The notes under the pieces: model-generated
What the model saw: only the letters and a program-made list of their open reading frames with translations
What the model was told of the DNA's origin: nothing
The model's database searches: none
From: Herbidospora mongoliensis
GTDB lineage: Bacteria; Actinomycetota; Actinomycetes; Streptosporangiales; Streptosporangiaceae
Length of the DNA stretch: 64,000 bases
Assembly: GCF_001570545.1 (NCBI RefSeq)
Contig: NZ_BBXD01000010.1
Span: forward strand, 124,001-188,000
Direction of reading: 5' to 3'
In this document: positions 50,491 through 58,117 of the stretch, in pieces
Layout of the letters: each line of letters opens with the position of its first letter
Position numbering within the stretch: the stretch's first letter is position 1
Made by a program: the position numbers and the translations under genes

Positions 50491-51806
50491 TCGTGGGAAA
50501 CCTGTGACAATTTGGTGCTCGTGAGGTCGTATTTGAAGGTCATCAGGACCCCGACGAGGATGATCGCGGCCGGGATCAGAGTGATCCCGATCAGCACCGC
50601 GAACTGGGCGCTCTCCGGCTGCACGACCGGGTTCTTCGGGTCAGACTCGAGGAAGCCGCCGATGGCCAGAACCGCGCCGTAGATGGTCGCGCCGAAGGCG
50701 GCCACCGCGCTCTCCACGGCGGTCCACAGGCCGGTGAACACCCCGCCGCGCCGCTTCCCGCTCGTCAGGCCGTCGTACGCGATCACGTCCGCCAGCATCG
50801 AGAACTGGAGCAGCTGGAGGCCGGCGTACCCGACGCCGACCACGACGATCACGATGTGGGCGTAGACCGGCCCGAACACGGGGGTCAGGACGGCCGCGGT
50901 CGCGCCGGACATGAACAGGATGCCCGCCAGGATCATCGCGCCGCGCTTGTCGAGCCTCCTGGCCAGCCACACCCACAGCGGCATCGTCACGAGCATCGGG
51001 CCGACCAGCGCCGCGAACAGGGTCGTCGTCGCGCCGGTGCTGTTCAGGGTGTAGGCGGCGAAGTAGGGGGCGCCGGCGAGCATGACGTACGCGCCGAGCG
51101 TCTGTGCGCTGCTCAGGCCCAGCAGCCACATGAAGGGCCGGGAGGTGCGGGCCGCCCTGAGCTGGGCCCTCAGGGTGCCCTCAGGCTCCGCCTGGCCCGT
51201 GAAGGGCGCGTTCGCGGTGCCGAAGAACGAGGCCAGCATCGCCACGAGCAGGACCACGCCGAACACGATGCCCATGAGGCGGTAGCCCTCGACGGTGTCA
51301 CCGGCGAGGATCGGCGCCAGGATGCCGCTCATGCCGATGCCGATCGCGATGAAGATCATGCGCCACTGCAGCAGCGAGGTGCGCTCGTGGTAGTCGTGCG
51401 TCATCTCGGCCGGCATCGCCTTGTACGGGACCTCGTACAGCGCGTAACCGCTGGCCGCGATGAGGAAGACGGCCCCGACGTAGAGCGCGGCCGGGACGCC
51501 GGTGAGCGGCGGCCCGAGGAACATGACCACGAAGGAGATCGGCAGGATCGCGGCCCCGCCCAGCATCCACGGACGCCGGGGGCCCCACCGTGACACCGTC
51601 TTGTCGGACCACTGCCCGACGAGGGTGTTGGCGATCAGGTCCCATGCCTTCGGCAGGAACACCACGACGCCGGCCAGCAGCGGATCGACGGCCAGCACGT
51701 TGGTCATGTAGATCAGCAGCAGCAGGCCGGGAATCGTGGTGAAATTCGCCGTCGCGAAGGAGCCGACGGCATAGCCGAGGCGCACTCGGGTGGGGACCGT
51801 GACCAT
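50481..51806 (-). CDS. MFS transporter of the GPH (glycoside-pentoside-hexuronide) family
   Basis: The ATG at 51806 gives about 441 residues; a TTG at 51824 is possible. Twelve hydrophobic helices are visible. The GPH hallmark 'AWDLIANTLVGQWSDKTVSRWGPRRPWML' stands after helix 2 and 'PYKAMPAEMTHDYHERTSL' between helices 4 and 5. Family members import sugars with a cation. The specific substrate is unknown and no glycosidase lies beside it. It may share a transcript with the CAP-domain gene, but the Crp-like site between them suggests separate control. Confidence 0.88.
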   Translation of the reverse strand: MVTVPTRVRLGYAVGSFATANFTTIPGLLLLIYMTNVLAVDPLLAGVVVFLPKAWDLIANTLVGQWSDKTVSRWGPRRPWMLGGAAILPISFVVMFLGPPLTGVPAALYVGAVFLIAASGYALYEVPYKAMPAEMTHDYHERTSLLQWRMIFIAIGIGMSGILAPILAGDTVEGYRLMGIVFGVVLLVAMLASFFGTANAPFTGQAEPEGTLRAQLRAARTSRPFMWLLGLSSAQTLGAYVMLAGAPYFAAYTLNSTGATTTLFAALVGPMLVTMPLWVWLARRLDKRGAMILAGILFMSGATAAVLTPVFGPVYAHIVIVVVGVGYAGLQLLQFSMLADVIAYDGLTSGKRRGGVFTGLWTAVESAVAAFGATIYGAVLAIGGFLESDPKNPVVQPESAQFAVLIGITLIPAAIILVGVLMTFKYDLTSTKLSQVSHDVT

Positions 51807-51850
51807 GGCGACATTCAAGCCCAATCACGGTAAATGGGGTAGGGAATCGA

Positions 51851-52768
51851 TCAGTCCGTTACGTCGGCGCAGACGACGTGGGCCCCCAGCTCGATCATCC
51901 GGCGCTCGGTGAACGCGTCGGCCACCCGTGCCATCAGCACCGGGGCCTCGCTGGCCGCCAGTTGCGGCAGCCGCGCGCGCACCCCCCGATGGAGGTCGCG
52001 CACGAGGTCTTCGGCGTTGGCCGTGTGCACCTTGACGTGCAGCATGATCCCGGTGGTGCCGGAGACGGTCCGCGCGGCGGAGATCCACACGTGGTGTATG
52101 ACCGAGTAGTCGCGCAGTAACTCCGCGATGGCCACCCGCAGCGCGGGCAGGATCGGATGGTTCGTACGCTGATATCCGGGGTCGACCACCTGCATCGCGC
52201 CCGACAGGTGCTGGCGCGGCTGGGGGATCCACGAAGCGGCGGCCGGAGCCTGCTGCTGCAGCGGCTGACGCACCGGCTGCACCGGTGGCTGCGTCGGCGC
52301 GCCCAGCGGCATGGGGGCCGCGGTGCGGACCGGCGGCTTGGGGATCCGGTCCATGCTCCCGGTCGCGTACGCGTTGGGCGTCGCACCCGACAGGACAGGG
52401 TGCGGGCCGCTGCGGGTCTGACGCAGATACCGCTGGAGGTCGTCGATCGGCACGGCCGCCGCCGCCGGCCCCGCGGCGTCGATGACGATCTCGCGGACCG
52501 CGGTCACCCGCTGGATGTCCAGGATCGTGTCGACGTCGCAGACCGACAGCGAATGGCTGCCCCGATGGCGCGCGTAGGTCGCCGGACCGGTGTATCCGAG
52601 CAGCACCCGTTCGCCACTCTGCGTGGTCCCGAGCACCACGGAACGATCGGGCCGGACGGCAACCAGGATGCCCCATTCCGCCAAAGCGGCGAGAAGTTGG
52701 TGCGGACTGCCGTGCTGGGCGAGCACTTCGCCGAGAGCGGGATTCCCGATGCTCATATGCTGAACCAT
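51851..52768 (-). CDS. Conserved actinobacterial protein with SseB-like N-terminal region
   Basis: From the ATG at 52768 the protein has about 305 residues (starts at 52756 or 52804 are possible). 'LLAALAEWGILVAVRPDRSVVLG' resembles the N-terminus of SseB-family proteins (tentative). A Pro/Gln/Ala-rich linker spans about residues 150-190. The C-terminal domain has 'ALRVAIAELLRDYSVIHHVWISAA' and 'LHVKVHTANAEDLVRDLHRGVRARLP'. No signal peptide or membrane helix is seen. I cannot assign a function. It is divergent from serA across about 245 bases. Confidence 0.6.
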   Translation of the reverse strand: MVQHMSIGNPALGEVLAQHGSPHQLLAALAEWGILVAVRPDRSVVLGTTQSGERVLLGYTGPATYARHRGSHSLSVCDVDTILDIQRVTAVREIVIDAAGPAAAAVPIDDLQRYLRQTRSGPHPVLSGATPNAYATGSMDRIPKPPVRTAAPMPLGAPTQPPVQPVRQPLQQQAPAAASWIPQPRQHLSGAMQVVDPGYQRTNHPILPALRVAIAELLRDYSVIHHVWISAARTVSGTTGIMLHVKVHTANAEDLVRDLHRGVRARLPQLAASEAPVLMARVADAFTERRMIELGAHVVCADVTD

Positions 52769-53014
52769 AGGTACCGAACCACGATTTAGCAGGCTAATCG
52801 CCAAGATTAGGTGCGATCAATACCAACTTGGCGGGAGTCTGGATTGGCTCGGTCCAAGCCGGGTATCCACCCTAATCTGCTGTTTACGTGAAGAAGTCTC
52901 ACGACTCCCCTGAGTAACAACCGTCTCGTATGGCGGATCCTCCGAGGGCACTCCGAAGAGCGCGGATAGACTTCGGGCGACCGATGAAGTCGTCACGTTC
53001 GAAGGAAATCACCA

Positions 53015-54604
53015 GTGAACAAGCCCGTCGTACTGGTCGCAGAGGAGCTCTCCCAGGCCGGTCTCGCCGTCCTCGGAGCGGACTTCGAGGTCCGTCAGGT
53101 CGACGGGGCCGACCGGTCCGCGTTCCTCCCGGCTCTCTCCGACGTGGACGCTCTGATCGTCCGCAGCGCCACCCAGGTCGACGCCGAGGCCGTGGCCCAC
53201 GCGCCGAAGCTGCGCGTGGTCGCCCGTGCGGGTGTCGGCCTCGACAACGTCGACGTTGAGGCGGCCACCAAGGCCGGCGTCATGGTCGTCAACGCGCCCA
53301 CCTCGAACATCACCAGCGCCGCCGAGCACACCGTGGCGCTCATCCTCGCCTCGGCCCGCAACGTCGCCCAGGCCCACTCCGCGCTCAAGGCCGGCGAGTG
53401 GAAGCGGTCCAAGTACACCGGTGTCGAGCTCGACGAGAAGGTCATCGGCATCCTCGGCCTCGGCAAGATCGGGCAGCTCGTCGCGCAGCGCCTCGCGCCG
53501 TTCGGGGTGACCCTGATCGCGTACGACCCCTATCTCCCGGCGGCCCGCGCGGCCCAGATGGGCGTCCAGCTCCTCTCGCTGGAGGAAGTGCTGGCGCAGG
53601 CCGACTTCATCACCGTCCACCTGCCGAAGTCCAAGGAGACCATCGGCCTGATCGGTGAGCGCGAGCTCCACATGGTCAAGCCGAGCGTCCGCCTGATCAA
53701 CGTCGCGCGCGGCGGCATCATCGACGAGAACGCCCTTTACTCCGCCATCAAGGAGGGCCGGGTCGCCGGCGCCGGCATCGACGTGTTCCCCAAGGAGCCC
53801 GTCACCGACAGCCCGCTGTTCGAGCTCGACCAGGTCGTCGTCACGCCGCACCTCGGCGCCTCCACCCACGAGGCCCAGGAGAAGGCCGGCACCCAGGTGG
53901 CCCGCAGCGTCAAGCTCGCGCTCGCCGGTGAGTTCGTGCCCGACGCGGTCAACGTCCAGGGCGGCGCCGTCGCCGAGGAGGTCAAGCCGGGTCTGCCGCT
54001 GACCGAGCGTCTCGGCCGCGTCTTCACCGCCCTCGCGGGCGAGGTCGCCACGCGCCTGGTCGTCGAGGTCCGGGGCGAGATCGCCTCGCAGGACGTCCGG
54101 GTGCTGGAGCTGGCCGCGCTCAAGGGCGTCTTCACCGACGTGGTCGAGGGTGGCGTCACCTATGTGAACGCGCCGCTGCTGGCCCAGGACCGGGGCACCG
54201 TCGTCGAGCTGGTCACCAGCCCCGACAGCCCCGACTGGCGCAACGTGATCACCGTCCGCGGCGTGCTCGCCGACGGCCGCACGGTCTCGGTCTCCGGCAC
54301 GCTGTCCGGCCCGCGCCAGATCACCAAGATCGTCGAGGTCAACGGCTTTACGATGGAGATCGAGCCGACCGACCACCTGGCGTTCTTCACCTACACCGAC
54401 CGCCCCGGCATCGTCGGCATCGTCGGCCGCCTGCTCGGCGAGCAGAGCGTCAACATCGCCTCGATGCAGGTCGCCCGTGGCGCCAAGGGCGGCAAGGCCC
54501 TGATCGCGCTGACCCTCGACACGGCGGCCCCGGCCGACGTGGTCGACCAGATCGCCGCCGAGATCGGTGCCGACAGCGGCCGGGTCGTGGACCTGGAGGG
54601 CTAA
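53015..54604 (+). CDS. serA: D-3-phosphoglycerate dehydrogenase
   Basis: This 529-residue enzyme performs the first step of serine synthesis. It starts with GTG after CGAAGGAAA. The substrate-binding part includes 'LIVRSATQVDAE', the NAD site is 'IGILGLGKIGQLVAQRL' (near 148), and 'LINVARGGIIDENALYSAIKEGRVAGAGIDVFPKEP' and 'VVTPHLGASTHEAQEKA' (catalytic His) are intact. An intervening (ASB) domain and a C-terminal ACT domain ('YTDRPGIVGIVGRLLGEQSVNIASMQV') follow, as in the long type I enzymes with serine feedback. Confidence 0.97.
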   Translation: MNKPVVLVAEELSQAGLAVLGADFEVRQVDGADRSAFLPALSDVDALIVRSATQVDAEAVAHAPKLRVVARAGVGLDNVDVEAATKAGVMVVNAPTSNITSAAEHTVALILASARNVAQAHSALKAGEWKRSKYTGVELDEKVIGILGLGKIGQLVAQRLAPFGVTLIAYDPYLPAARAAQMGVQLLSLEEVLAQADFITVHLPKSKETIGLIGERELHMVKPSVRLINVARGGIIDENALYSAIKEGRVAGAGIDVFPKEPVTDSPLFELDQVVVTPHLGASTHEAQEKAGTQVARSVKLALAGEFVPDAVNVQGGAVAEEVKPGLPLTERLGRVFTALAGEVATRLVVEVRGEIASQDVRVLELAALKGVFTDVVEGGVTYVNAPLLAQDRGTVVELVTSPDSPDWRNVITVRGVLADGRTVSVSGTLSGPRQITKIVEVNGFTMEIEPTDHLAFFTYTDRPGIVGIVGRLLGEQSVNIASMQVARGAKGGKALIALTLDTAAPADVVDQIAAEIGADSGRVVDLEG

Positions 54605-54617
54605 AGCCTTTGGACGG

Positions 54618-54650
54618 AAGCCGCTCTCTTCTTCGGAAGGGGGCGGCTTT
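54618..54650 (+). terminator. serA terminator
   Basis: AAGCCGC (54618-54624) pairs with GCGGCTT (54643-54649), with CTCTT/AAGGG pairs inside, and is followed by TTG. It starts 13 bases after the serA stop. Confidence 0.65.
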
Positions 54651-54671
54651 GTCGTCTCAAGAAGTGAGATG

Positions 54672-54685
54672 GTAGGTCGTCCTAC
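54672..54685. promoter_or_regulatory. Operator-like inverted repeat upstream of a candidate leader
   Basis: GTAGG-TCGT-CCTAC at 54672-54685 is a perfect inverted repeat placed about 15 bases before a candidate -10 hexamer (TACTGT, 54699-54704), in the -35 region. No regulator can be named. Confidence 0.35.
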
Positions 54686-54711
54686 GAGACGGCTGGGGTA
54701 CTGTGAAAAAC

Positions 54712-54753
54712 ATGCGTCGGGTACTCGTAATCACCTGCCGCGGCGGGGTCTGA
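54712..54753 (+). CDS. Candidate leader peptide upstream of leuB
   Basis: A 13-codon frame encodes MRRVLVITCRGGV with the run GTA CTC GTA ATC (Val, Leu, Val, Ile). TACTGT at 54699-54704 stands seven bases before the ATG, so the RNA may be leaderless like the ilvB leader. CCGCGGCGGG (54738-54747) pairs perfectly with CCCGCCGCGG (54770-54779), overlapping the end of the frame. No T-run terminator was found before leuB, which is why this is less certain than the ilvB and cimA leaders. Confidence 0.5.
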   Translation: MRRVLVITCRGGV

Positions 54754-54830
54754 TCCAGCAGGCCGGCGACCCGCCGCGGAGTGTGGCGCTGCCGACCTCC
54801 CCTTTCTCGCATCTTTTGCTGGAGCTCCTC

Positions 54831-54941
54831 ATGTACGACATGTATCCGTGGAACCGTCCCGAAGACAACGACGACGAGGTCGCCGAGGCCCTGCAGACGG
54901 CCCTCGACCTGCGCGACAACGGCGGCTCGCCGGAGCGCTGA
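54831..54941 (+). CDS. Small acidic protein between serA and leuB
   Basis: A 36-codon frame encodes a peptide starting MYDMYPWNRPEDNDDEV and ending DLRDNGGSPER. GGAG stands six bases before the ATG. The composition is acidic, with no membrane segment. I believe similar 'YPW' mini-proteins occur in related genomes, but I cannot verify this here. It may be co-transcribed with leuB, which starts 65 bases downstream. Confidence 0.5.
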   Translation: MYDMYPWNRPEDNDDEVAEALQTALDLRDNGGSPER

Positions 54942-55006
54942 ACGCCACGCTGCCCGTATGGTGAGATCGGTGTTCGATCTCCGAGACAGCCCGATAAGGT
55001 ACCTCC

Positions 55007-56053
55007 ATGGATTCGAGCAACATCCGCCTGGCAGTGATCCCCGGTGACGGGATCGGCACCGAGGTCGTCGCGGAGGGCCTCAAAGTTCTCGACGCGATCG
55101 GCGTGAAGGTCGAGTCCACGCACTACGACCTGGGTGCCGCGCGTTACCACGCCACCGGTGAGACCCTTCCCGACTCGGTCCTCGCCGAGCTGCGCGGGTT
55201 CGACGCGATCCTGCTCGGCGCCGTGGGCGACCCGAGCGTGCCGCCGGGGGTGCTGGAGCGCGAACTGCTGCTCCGCCTGCGGTTCGAGCTCGACCACTAC
55301 GTCAACCTGCGCCCGGTGAAGCTGTTCCCGGGCGTGGAGACGCCCCTGGGCAAGGCGCGTCCCGAAGACATCGACATGGTCGTCGTCCGCGAGGGCACCG
55401 AGGGCCCCTACGCCGGCGCCGGTGGCGTGCTCCGCAAGGGCACCCCCCACGAGATCGCCACACAGGACTCGGTGAACACCGCCTACGGCGTCGAGCGCGT
55501 CGTCCGCTACGCCTTCGAGAAGGCCGCGAGCCGCGAGCGCAAGCTGCTCACGCTGGTCCACAAGACCAACGTGCTCACCTTCGCCGGTGACCTCTGGTCC
55601 CGCACGGTCAACCGGGTCGCCGAGGAATACCCGCAGGTCACCACCGACTACTGCCACGTCGACGCGGCGTCGATGTTCTTCGTCTCCCAGCCGCAGCGGT
55701 TCGACGTGATCGTCACCGACAACCTGTTCGGCGACATCATCACCGACATCGGCGCCGCCATCGCCGGTGGCATCGGCCTGTCGGCCAGCGGCAACGTCAA
55801 CCCCGACCGCACCGCGCCGAGCATGTTCGAGCCGGTCCACGGCTCGGCCCCCGACATCGCCGGGCAGGGCAAGGCCGACCCGAGCGCGACCATCCTGTCG
55901 ATCGCCATGCTGCTCGACCACCTCGGCCACACCGAGGCCGCCGCGCGCGTGGAGCAGGCCGTCGCCGACGACCTGGTCGAGCGCGCGACCGGGTGGACGG
56001 CCCGGCAGACCCGTGAGATCGGCGACGACATCGCCGCCCGAGTAGCCGGCTGA
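55007..56053 (+). CDS. leuB: 3-isopropylmalate dehydrogenase
   Basis: This 348-residue NAD enzyme performs the third step of leucine synthesis. It has '[20 protein letters not shown]', '[37 protein letters not shown]', '[15 protein letters not shown]', 'VHKTNVLTF' and '[22 protein letters not shown]'. This is the actinobacterial LeuB type. A short hairpin, GAGATCG-GTGTT-CGATCTC (54963-54981), lies just upstream. leuA, leuC and leuD are not in the window. Confidence 0.96.
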   Translation: MDSSNIRLAVIPGDGIGTEVVAEGLKVLDAIGVKVESTHYDLGAARYHATGETLPDSVLAELRGFDAILLGAVGDPSVPPGVLERELLLRLRFELDHYVNLRPVKLFPGVETPLGKARPEDIDMVVVREGTEGPYAGAGGVLRKGTPHEIATQDSVNTAYGVERVVRYAFEKAASRERKLLTLVHKTNVLTFAGDLWSRTVNRVAEEYPQVTTDYCHVDAASMFFVSQPQRFDVIVTDNLFGDIITDIGAAIAGGIGLSASGNVNPDRTAPSMFEPVHGSAPDIAGQGKADPSATILSIAMLLDHLGHTEAAARVEQAVADDLVERATGWTARQTREIGDDIAARVAG

Positions 56054-56078
56054 TCGCCGGCCACCTCCCTCGTTCTGT

Positions 56079-56119
56079 AGCGCACAGTGGCCCGTGTTTG
56101 GGTCACTGTGCGCTTTTTT
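56079..56119 (+). terminator. leuB terminator
   Basis: AGCGCACAGTG (56079-56089) pairs perfectly with CACTGTGCGCT (56104-56114), followed by TTTTT. It lies 25 bases after the leuB stop. Confidence 0.93.
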
Positions 56120-56176
56120 GTGCCCCGTGACATGCCTTAAGTTCTCATCAGTAGCGTAGAGAGAAGGAACCCTGCC

Positions 56177-57268
56177 ATGACCAGCCAGCTCAGCTTTGAG
56201 GTGCGCCCGAACCCCCAGGCGCGCAGCGCGTCAGAAAGAGAGCGGGTGCTGGAGGCGCCCGGATTCGGGCAGACGTTCACCGACCACATGGTGTCGATCG
56301 ACTTCACCGACGGGCAGGGCTGGCACGACGCCCGCCTCGAGCCCTACGGCCCTCTCGTCCTCGACCCGGCGACCTCGGTGTTCCACTACGCGCAGGAGCT
56401 GTTCGAGGGGCTGAAGGCCTACCGCCAGGCCAACGGCTCGATCGTCGCGTTCCGCCCCTACGCGAACGCGGCCCGGTTCAACGCCTCGGCCGCCCGCATG
56501 GCGATGCCCGAGCTGCCTGAGGACACCTTCGTCGAGTCGCTCGAGCTGCTCGTCCAGACCGACCGCGACTGGGTGCCCACCACCGAGGGCCACAGCCTCT
56601 ACCTGCGTCCCTTCATGATCGCCACGCAGGCGGGGCTGGGCGTCAACTACCCGTCGAAGAGCTACCGCTACATGGTGATCGCGTCACCGGCGGCCTCCTA
56701 CTTCGCGGGCGGCGTGCAGCCGGTCTCGGTGTGGCTGTCGACCGAATACACCCGCGCCGCCCCCGGTGGCACCGGCTTCGCCAAGTGCGGCGGCAACTAC
56801 GCGGCGGCCTTCGTGGCCCAGCGCCAGGCCGTCGCCGAGGGCTGTGACCAGGTCGTCTGGCTCGACGCGGTGGAGCACCGCTACGTCGAGGAGATGGGCG
56901 GGATGAACCTGTTCTTCGTCTTCGGCGACCGCCTGTTCACCCCGGCGCTCACCGGCACCCTGCTGCCCGGCATCACCCGCGACTCGATCCTCAAGTTCGC
57001 CGGCGACCTCGGCCTGACCGTCGAGGAGGGCCGCATCTCGATCGAGGAGTGGCAGGCCGGATGTGAGTCGGGCGAGCTCACCGAGGTCTTCGCCTGCGGC
57101 ACCGCCGCCGTGGTCACCCCGGTCGGCTCGGTCAAGGGGGCCGACCGCGCCTGGACCGTCGGCGACGGCACCCCCGGACCGGTCACGCTGAAGATCCGGG
57201 AAGAGCTCATGGGCATCCAGTACGGAAGCCGTCCCGACCCCCGCAACTGGGTGCACAAGATCGCCTAA
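56177..57268 (+). CDS. ilvE: Branched-chain amino acid aminotransferase
   Basis: This 363-residue fold-type IV PLP enzyme performs the last step of Ile, Leu and Val synthesis. '[24 protein letters not shown]', '[11 protein letters not shown]' and the PLP lysine in '[19 protein letters not shown]' (near 203) are present, with '[14 protein letters not shown]' and '[15 protein letters not shown]' after it. GAGAAGGAA precedes the ATG. The stop overlaps the convergent O-methyltransferase stop. Confidence 0.95.
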   Translation: MTSQLSFEVRPNPQARSASERERVLEAPGFGQTFTDHMVSIDFTDGQGWHDARLEPYGPLVLDPATSVFHYAQELFEGLKAYRQANGSIVAFRPYANAARFNASAARMAMPELPEDTFVESLELLVQTDRDWVPTTEGHSLYLRPFMIATQAGLGVNYPSKSYRYMVIASPAASYFAGGVQPVSVWLSTEYTRAAPGGTGFAKCGGNYAAAFVAQRQAVAEGCDQVVWLDAVEHRYVEEMGGMNLFFVFGDRLFTPALTGTLLPGITRDSILKFAGDLGLTVEEGRISIEEWQAGCESGELTEVFACGTAAVVTPVGSVKGADRAWTVGDGTPGPVTLKIREELMGIQYGSRPDPRNWVHKIA

Positions 57269-57915
57269 CGCTTGCGGACCAGCGTCAGACCGTCGGCCAC
57301 CGAGAGAAGCACCGAATCGACCCGGGGGTCGGCGGTCACCTGGTCGTTGAACGCCCGCATCACCGGCACGTTGCCCTCGGCGTCGGGGTCGGTGATGTAG
57401 CCGCCCTGGATCGTGTTGTCGCAGACGATGAGCCCGCCCGGCCGCATGCGCTGAAGCAGCGCCTCGTAGTAGGCCGGGTAGCCGCCCTTGTCGGCGTCGA
57501 TGAACGCGAAGTCGATCTCCTCGTCGCCGGACATGGCTTCGAGGGTCTCGACGGCGTTGCCCAGACGCAGCTCGATGCGGTCGGTGAGCCCGGCCCGCTC
57601 CCAGTATTTGCGGGCCATGGCGGTCCACTCTTCGCTGACGTCGCAGGCGATCAGCCGCCCGCCGGGCGCCAGGCCGCGGGCGATGCAGATGGAGGAGTAG
57701 CCGGTGAACGTGCCGACCTCGACCGCCAGCTTCGCGCCGGTGAGCTGGGTCAGCATGGTCATGAACGTGCCCTGCTCGGGCGAGATCTGCATGCCGGCGT
57801 ACTTGGTGTGGAGGGCGGAGGTCTCGATCGCCAGATCGCGGAGGATCTGGTCGGGCTGGGTGGCGTGGGCGGAGAGATAGGGCGGGAGCGCTTCGCCCAG
57901 ATAGGAACCCTTCAT
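57265..57915 (-). CDS. O-methyltransferase (CCoAOMT-like, class I SAM-dependent)
   Basis: The ATG at 57915 gives 216 residues ([14 protein letters not shown]); a longer frame to 57978 is less likely. SAM-binding '[20 protein letters not shown]' is near residue 61 and the metal ligands are in '[20 protein letters not shown]' and '[10 protein letters not shown]'. This is the pattern of bacterial catechol/caffeoyl-CoA-type O-methyltransferases. The substrate is unknown. Its stop (TAG) overlaps the ilvE stop (TAA) on the other strand. Confidence 0.92.
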   Translation of the reverse strand: MKGSYLGEALPPYLSAHATQPDQILRDLAIETSALHTKYAGMQISPEQGTFMTMLTQLTGAKLAVEVGTFTGYSSICIARGLAPGGRLIACDVSEEWTAMARKYWERAGLTDRIELRLGNAVETLEAMSGDEEIDFAFIDADKGGYPAYYEALLQRMRPGGLIVCDNTIQGGYITDPDAEGNVPVMRAFNDQVTADPRVDSVLLSVADGLTLVRKR

Positions 57916-57983
57916 GATCACTATCTTATCTGGTGAGATCGATGTGCCAGATCGTGGTTCGTATGGGTAAGCTCGCAAACACC

Positions 57984-58025
57984 ATGAACAACGGTCTGCT
58001 CATTATTGGCAGGCGCGCCGGCTGA
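57984..58025 (+). CDS. cimA leader peptide (attenuator)
   Basis: A 13-codon frame encodes MNNGLLIIGRRAG with CTG CTC ATT ATT (Leu, Leu, Ile, Ile). It ends in GGCAGGCGCGCC, nearly the same as the end of the ilvB leader (CGCAGGCGCGCC). TAAGCT at 57968-57973 stands 10 bases before the ATG and may be the -10. Downstream GGCGCGC (58042-58048) can pair with GCGCGCC in the leader, and GGCTG with CAGCC, giving a hairpin before the terminator. The isoleucine codons fit control of citramalate synthase. Confidence 0.8.
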   Translation: MNNGLLIIGRRAG

Positions 58026-58049
58026 CGGATCATTCCAGCCAGGCGCGCA

Positions 58050-58078
58050 GACCTCTCACGCCCGTGAGGGGTCTTTTT
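58050..58078 (+). terminator. cimA attenuator terminator
   Basis: GACCTCTCAC (58050-58059) pairs with GTGAGGGGTC (58064-58073) with one G-U pair and a GCCC loop, followed by TTTTTGTTTG. It stands 24 bases after the leader stop and 40 bases before cimA. Confidence 0.9.
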
Positions 58079-58117
58079 GTTTGTCCCAGGATTTCAAACA
58101 CCCCGAGGGAACCCGAG

